A stretch of DNA of 64,000 nucleotides from Desulfosudis oleivorans (GTDB lineage Bacteria > Desulfobacterota > Desulfobacteria > Desulfobacterales > SURF-7). The position numbers and the translations under genes are program-made. This document shows positions 63,240 to 64,000 of the stretch, piece by piece; the stretch's first letter is position 1, and each line of letters begins with the position of its first letter. The notes under the pieces are model-generated. The model searched no databases, was not told where the DNA came from, and saw only the letters and a list, made by a program, of their open reading frames with translations. The stretch spans positions 57,504 to 121,503 of the forward strand of contig DYJC01000013.1 in assembly GCA_020723305.1 (NCBI GenBank). The letters run 5' to 3'.

Positions 63240-64000
63240 TTGAGTTTGAATATCACAAAAGAAGGTTTGGAAACAGCGATTTCAAATCTCCAATATCGAA
63301 ATCCAAAGCTTCCAAAAACAAGGTTGATCGAAGCGATCCGGTCTTTTTATCAAGTCGATAACGAACTGGAGACAGTATCCCGGATCGACTCTGATCTCCT
63401 GATTCGTATGGTATGGGAACTGGAGGACAACCCTGTCCAGATAAAATCAAAACGGAAAAATTTAAATAGCATAAAATCAACGATTAATAATGATTTACTG
63501 CAACTTTTTCATGAAAATAAAAATCCGGAAGGTATTATTATCGGCCCCCTGAACACCTTTATCATGTCAGACGCGGCAAAAGAAAAACTGTTGTCCTCTT
63601 TTGCGGATTCGGCAAGATTTCAAGGTGATTTACCTTTGGAGAAGGTTGCGGATGTTCTGAGTGTCATCAGTGAATTTATATCTGAAATTACAAAAATCGG
63701 TGCAGTTGAAATTGAAAAAGACAGCGAGGTAACTCCAAGAGATCAGGTCAAAAAGATTCTGGATCTGATCAAAGGGATGGCAGAAAAAGCCGGCATGGAA
63801 GATGAAAATAAAGACACAAAAGGCAATCAAATCCATACTGATTCTGATGGAAGCGAGAAAGAAGCCGGCGGTACAGGCACGTTGATCAGGGACAATGATT
63901 CGGATCAAGACAAAACAGCAATCGAGGAAGCCGATGATGCTGACTTTGAAGAGATAGACGAGGATGAAATCGAGGAGGTTGAAGACACAGCAGTTGAGGA
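63240..64000 (+). CDS. Uncharacterised protein with highly acidic C-terminal part (3' truncated by window edge)
   Basis: An open frame from TTG 63240 runs off the window with at least 253 codons. GAGG lies 7 bases before the TTG, and no ATG or GTG lies in frame upstream back to a stop at 63090-63092. The N-terminal 60 residues (LETAISNLQYRNPKLPKTRL; IEAIRSFYQVDNELETVSRI) are helical. The middle includes GIIIGPLNTFIMSDAAKEKL and VADVLSVISEFISEITKIGA. From about residue 190 the protein is Asp/Glu-rich (EEADDADFEEIDEDEIEEVE). I do not recognise the family. It is divergent from parA. Confidence 0.72.
   Translation, partial: MSLNITKEGLETAISNLQYRNPKLPKTRLIEAIRSFYQVDNELETVSRIDSDLLIRMVWELEDNPVQIKSKRKNLNSIKSTINNDLLQLFHENKNPEGIIIGPLNTFIMSDAAKEKLLSSFADSARFQGDLPLEKVADVLSVISEFISEITKIGAVEIEKDSEVTPRDQVKKILDLIKGMAEKAGMEDENKDTKGNQIHTDSDGSEKEAGGTGTLIRDNDSDQDKTAIEEADDADFEEIDEDEIEEVEDTAVE

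Overview
The window reads as a chromosomal segment of a Gram-negative, anaerobic-type bacterium, most likely a member of the Desulfobacterota (formerly Deltaproteobacteria). The grounds are inference from gene content: an almost complete futalosine (Mqn) menaquinone pathway, an EF-G2-type factor, an MglA-type GTPase, PATAN (DUF4388), cyclic-nucleotide-binding, Roadblock, PilZ and HD-GYP signalling proteins, a spore-photoproduct-lyase-like radical SAM protein, RecBCD, Hsp33, and an outer-membrane barrel protein. The DNA is moderately AT-rich and densely coded. I see no rRNA, tRNA, CRISPR array, intact insertion sequence or prophage.

Layout. 1-8.3 kb (+): the end of an unknown gene, glmM, a convergent Bax-inhibitor-1 membrane protein, a small hypothetical gene, then the tight xseA-xseB-ispA-dxs-tlyA run (exonuclease VII, isoprenoid precursor supply, rRNA methylation). 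8.4-10.6 kb: an EF-G-like GTPase closed by a bidirectional terminator. 10.6-17.5 kb (-): a secreted thermonuclease overlapping an SPL-like radical SAM gene, a ParB-like protein overlapping purC, a PilZ protein, and an MglA / PATAN-cNMP / TPR signalling cluster. 17.9-24.7 kb: mdh (+), then uvrC-uvrB-cysS-ispF (-). 24.7-30.6 kb (-): a double-receiver HD-GYP phosphodiesterase, a TetR regulator, an alpha-methylacyl-CoA-racemase-like CoA transferase, an inverted REP-like repeat pair, and a Roadblock / response-regulator pair. 30.7-33.8 kb (-): murJ-ftsB-TPR-rhodanese-MauE/DoxX. 34-40.5 kb: a zinc-finger PilZ protein, hslO (-), a hybrid histidine kinase followed by a decayed RmlD-like reductase gene, and a two-gene YceI locus. 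40.6-49.3 kb (-): recC-recB-recD. 49.3-52 kb: a repeat-bearing intergenic region, an outer-membrane barrel gene with a good sigma-70-type promoter, and an AlbA_2-type regulator that looks foreign. 52-57.2 kb: mqnD (+) convergent with mqnE-mqnC-mqnX-mqnA (-). 57.4-59.4 kb (-): ktrB-ktrA potassium uptake. 59.6-64 kb: a hotdog thioesterase, a coiled-coil/double-zinc-ribbon protein, a small acidic-tailed protein, an orphan ParA-like ATPase, and a divergent, acidic, uncharacterised gene that leaves the window.

The genes work together mainly as housekeeping modules (isoprenoids for menaquinone and undecaprenol, cell-wall precursors via GlmM and MurJ, DNA repair via UvrBC, RecBCD and XseAB). They are interleaved with a dense set of c-di-GMP/PilZ, MglA/Roadblock and two-component signalling genes. 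The least explained material is the ParA-centred cluster at 60-64 kb with its 18-bp direct repeats. The decayed kinase-reductase operon at 37.5-38.2 kb, the 113-bp antisense overlap of mqnA with mqnD, and the two intergenic repeat loci (28.2 and 49.5 kb) are also worth a second look.
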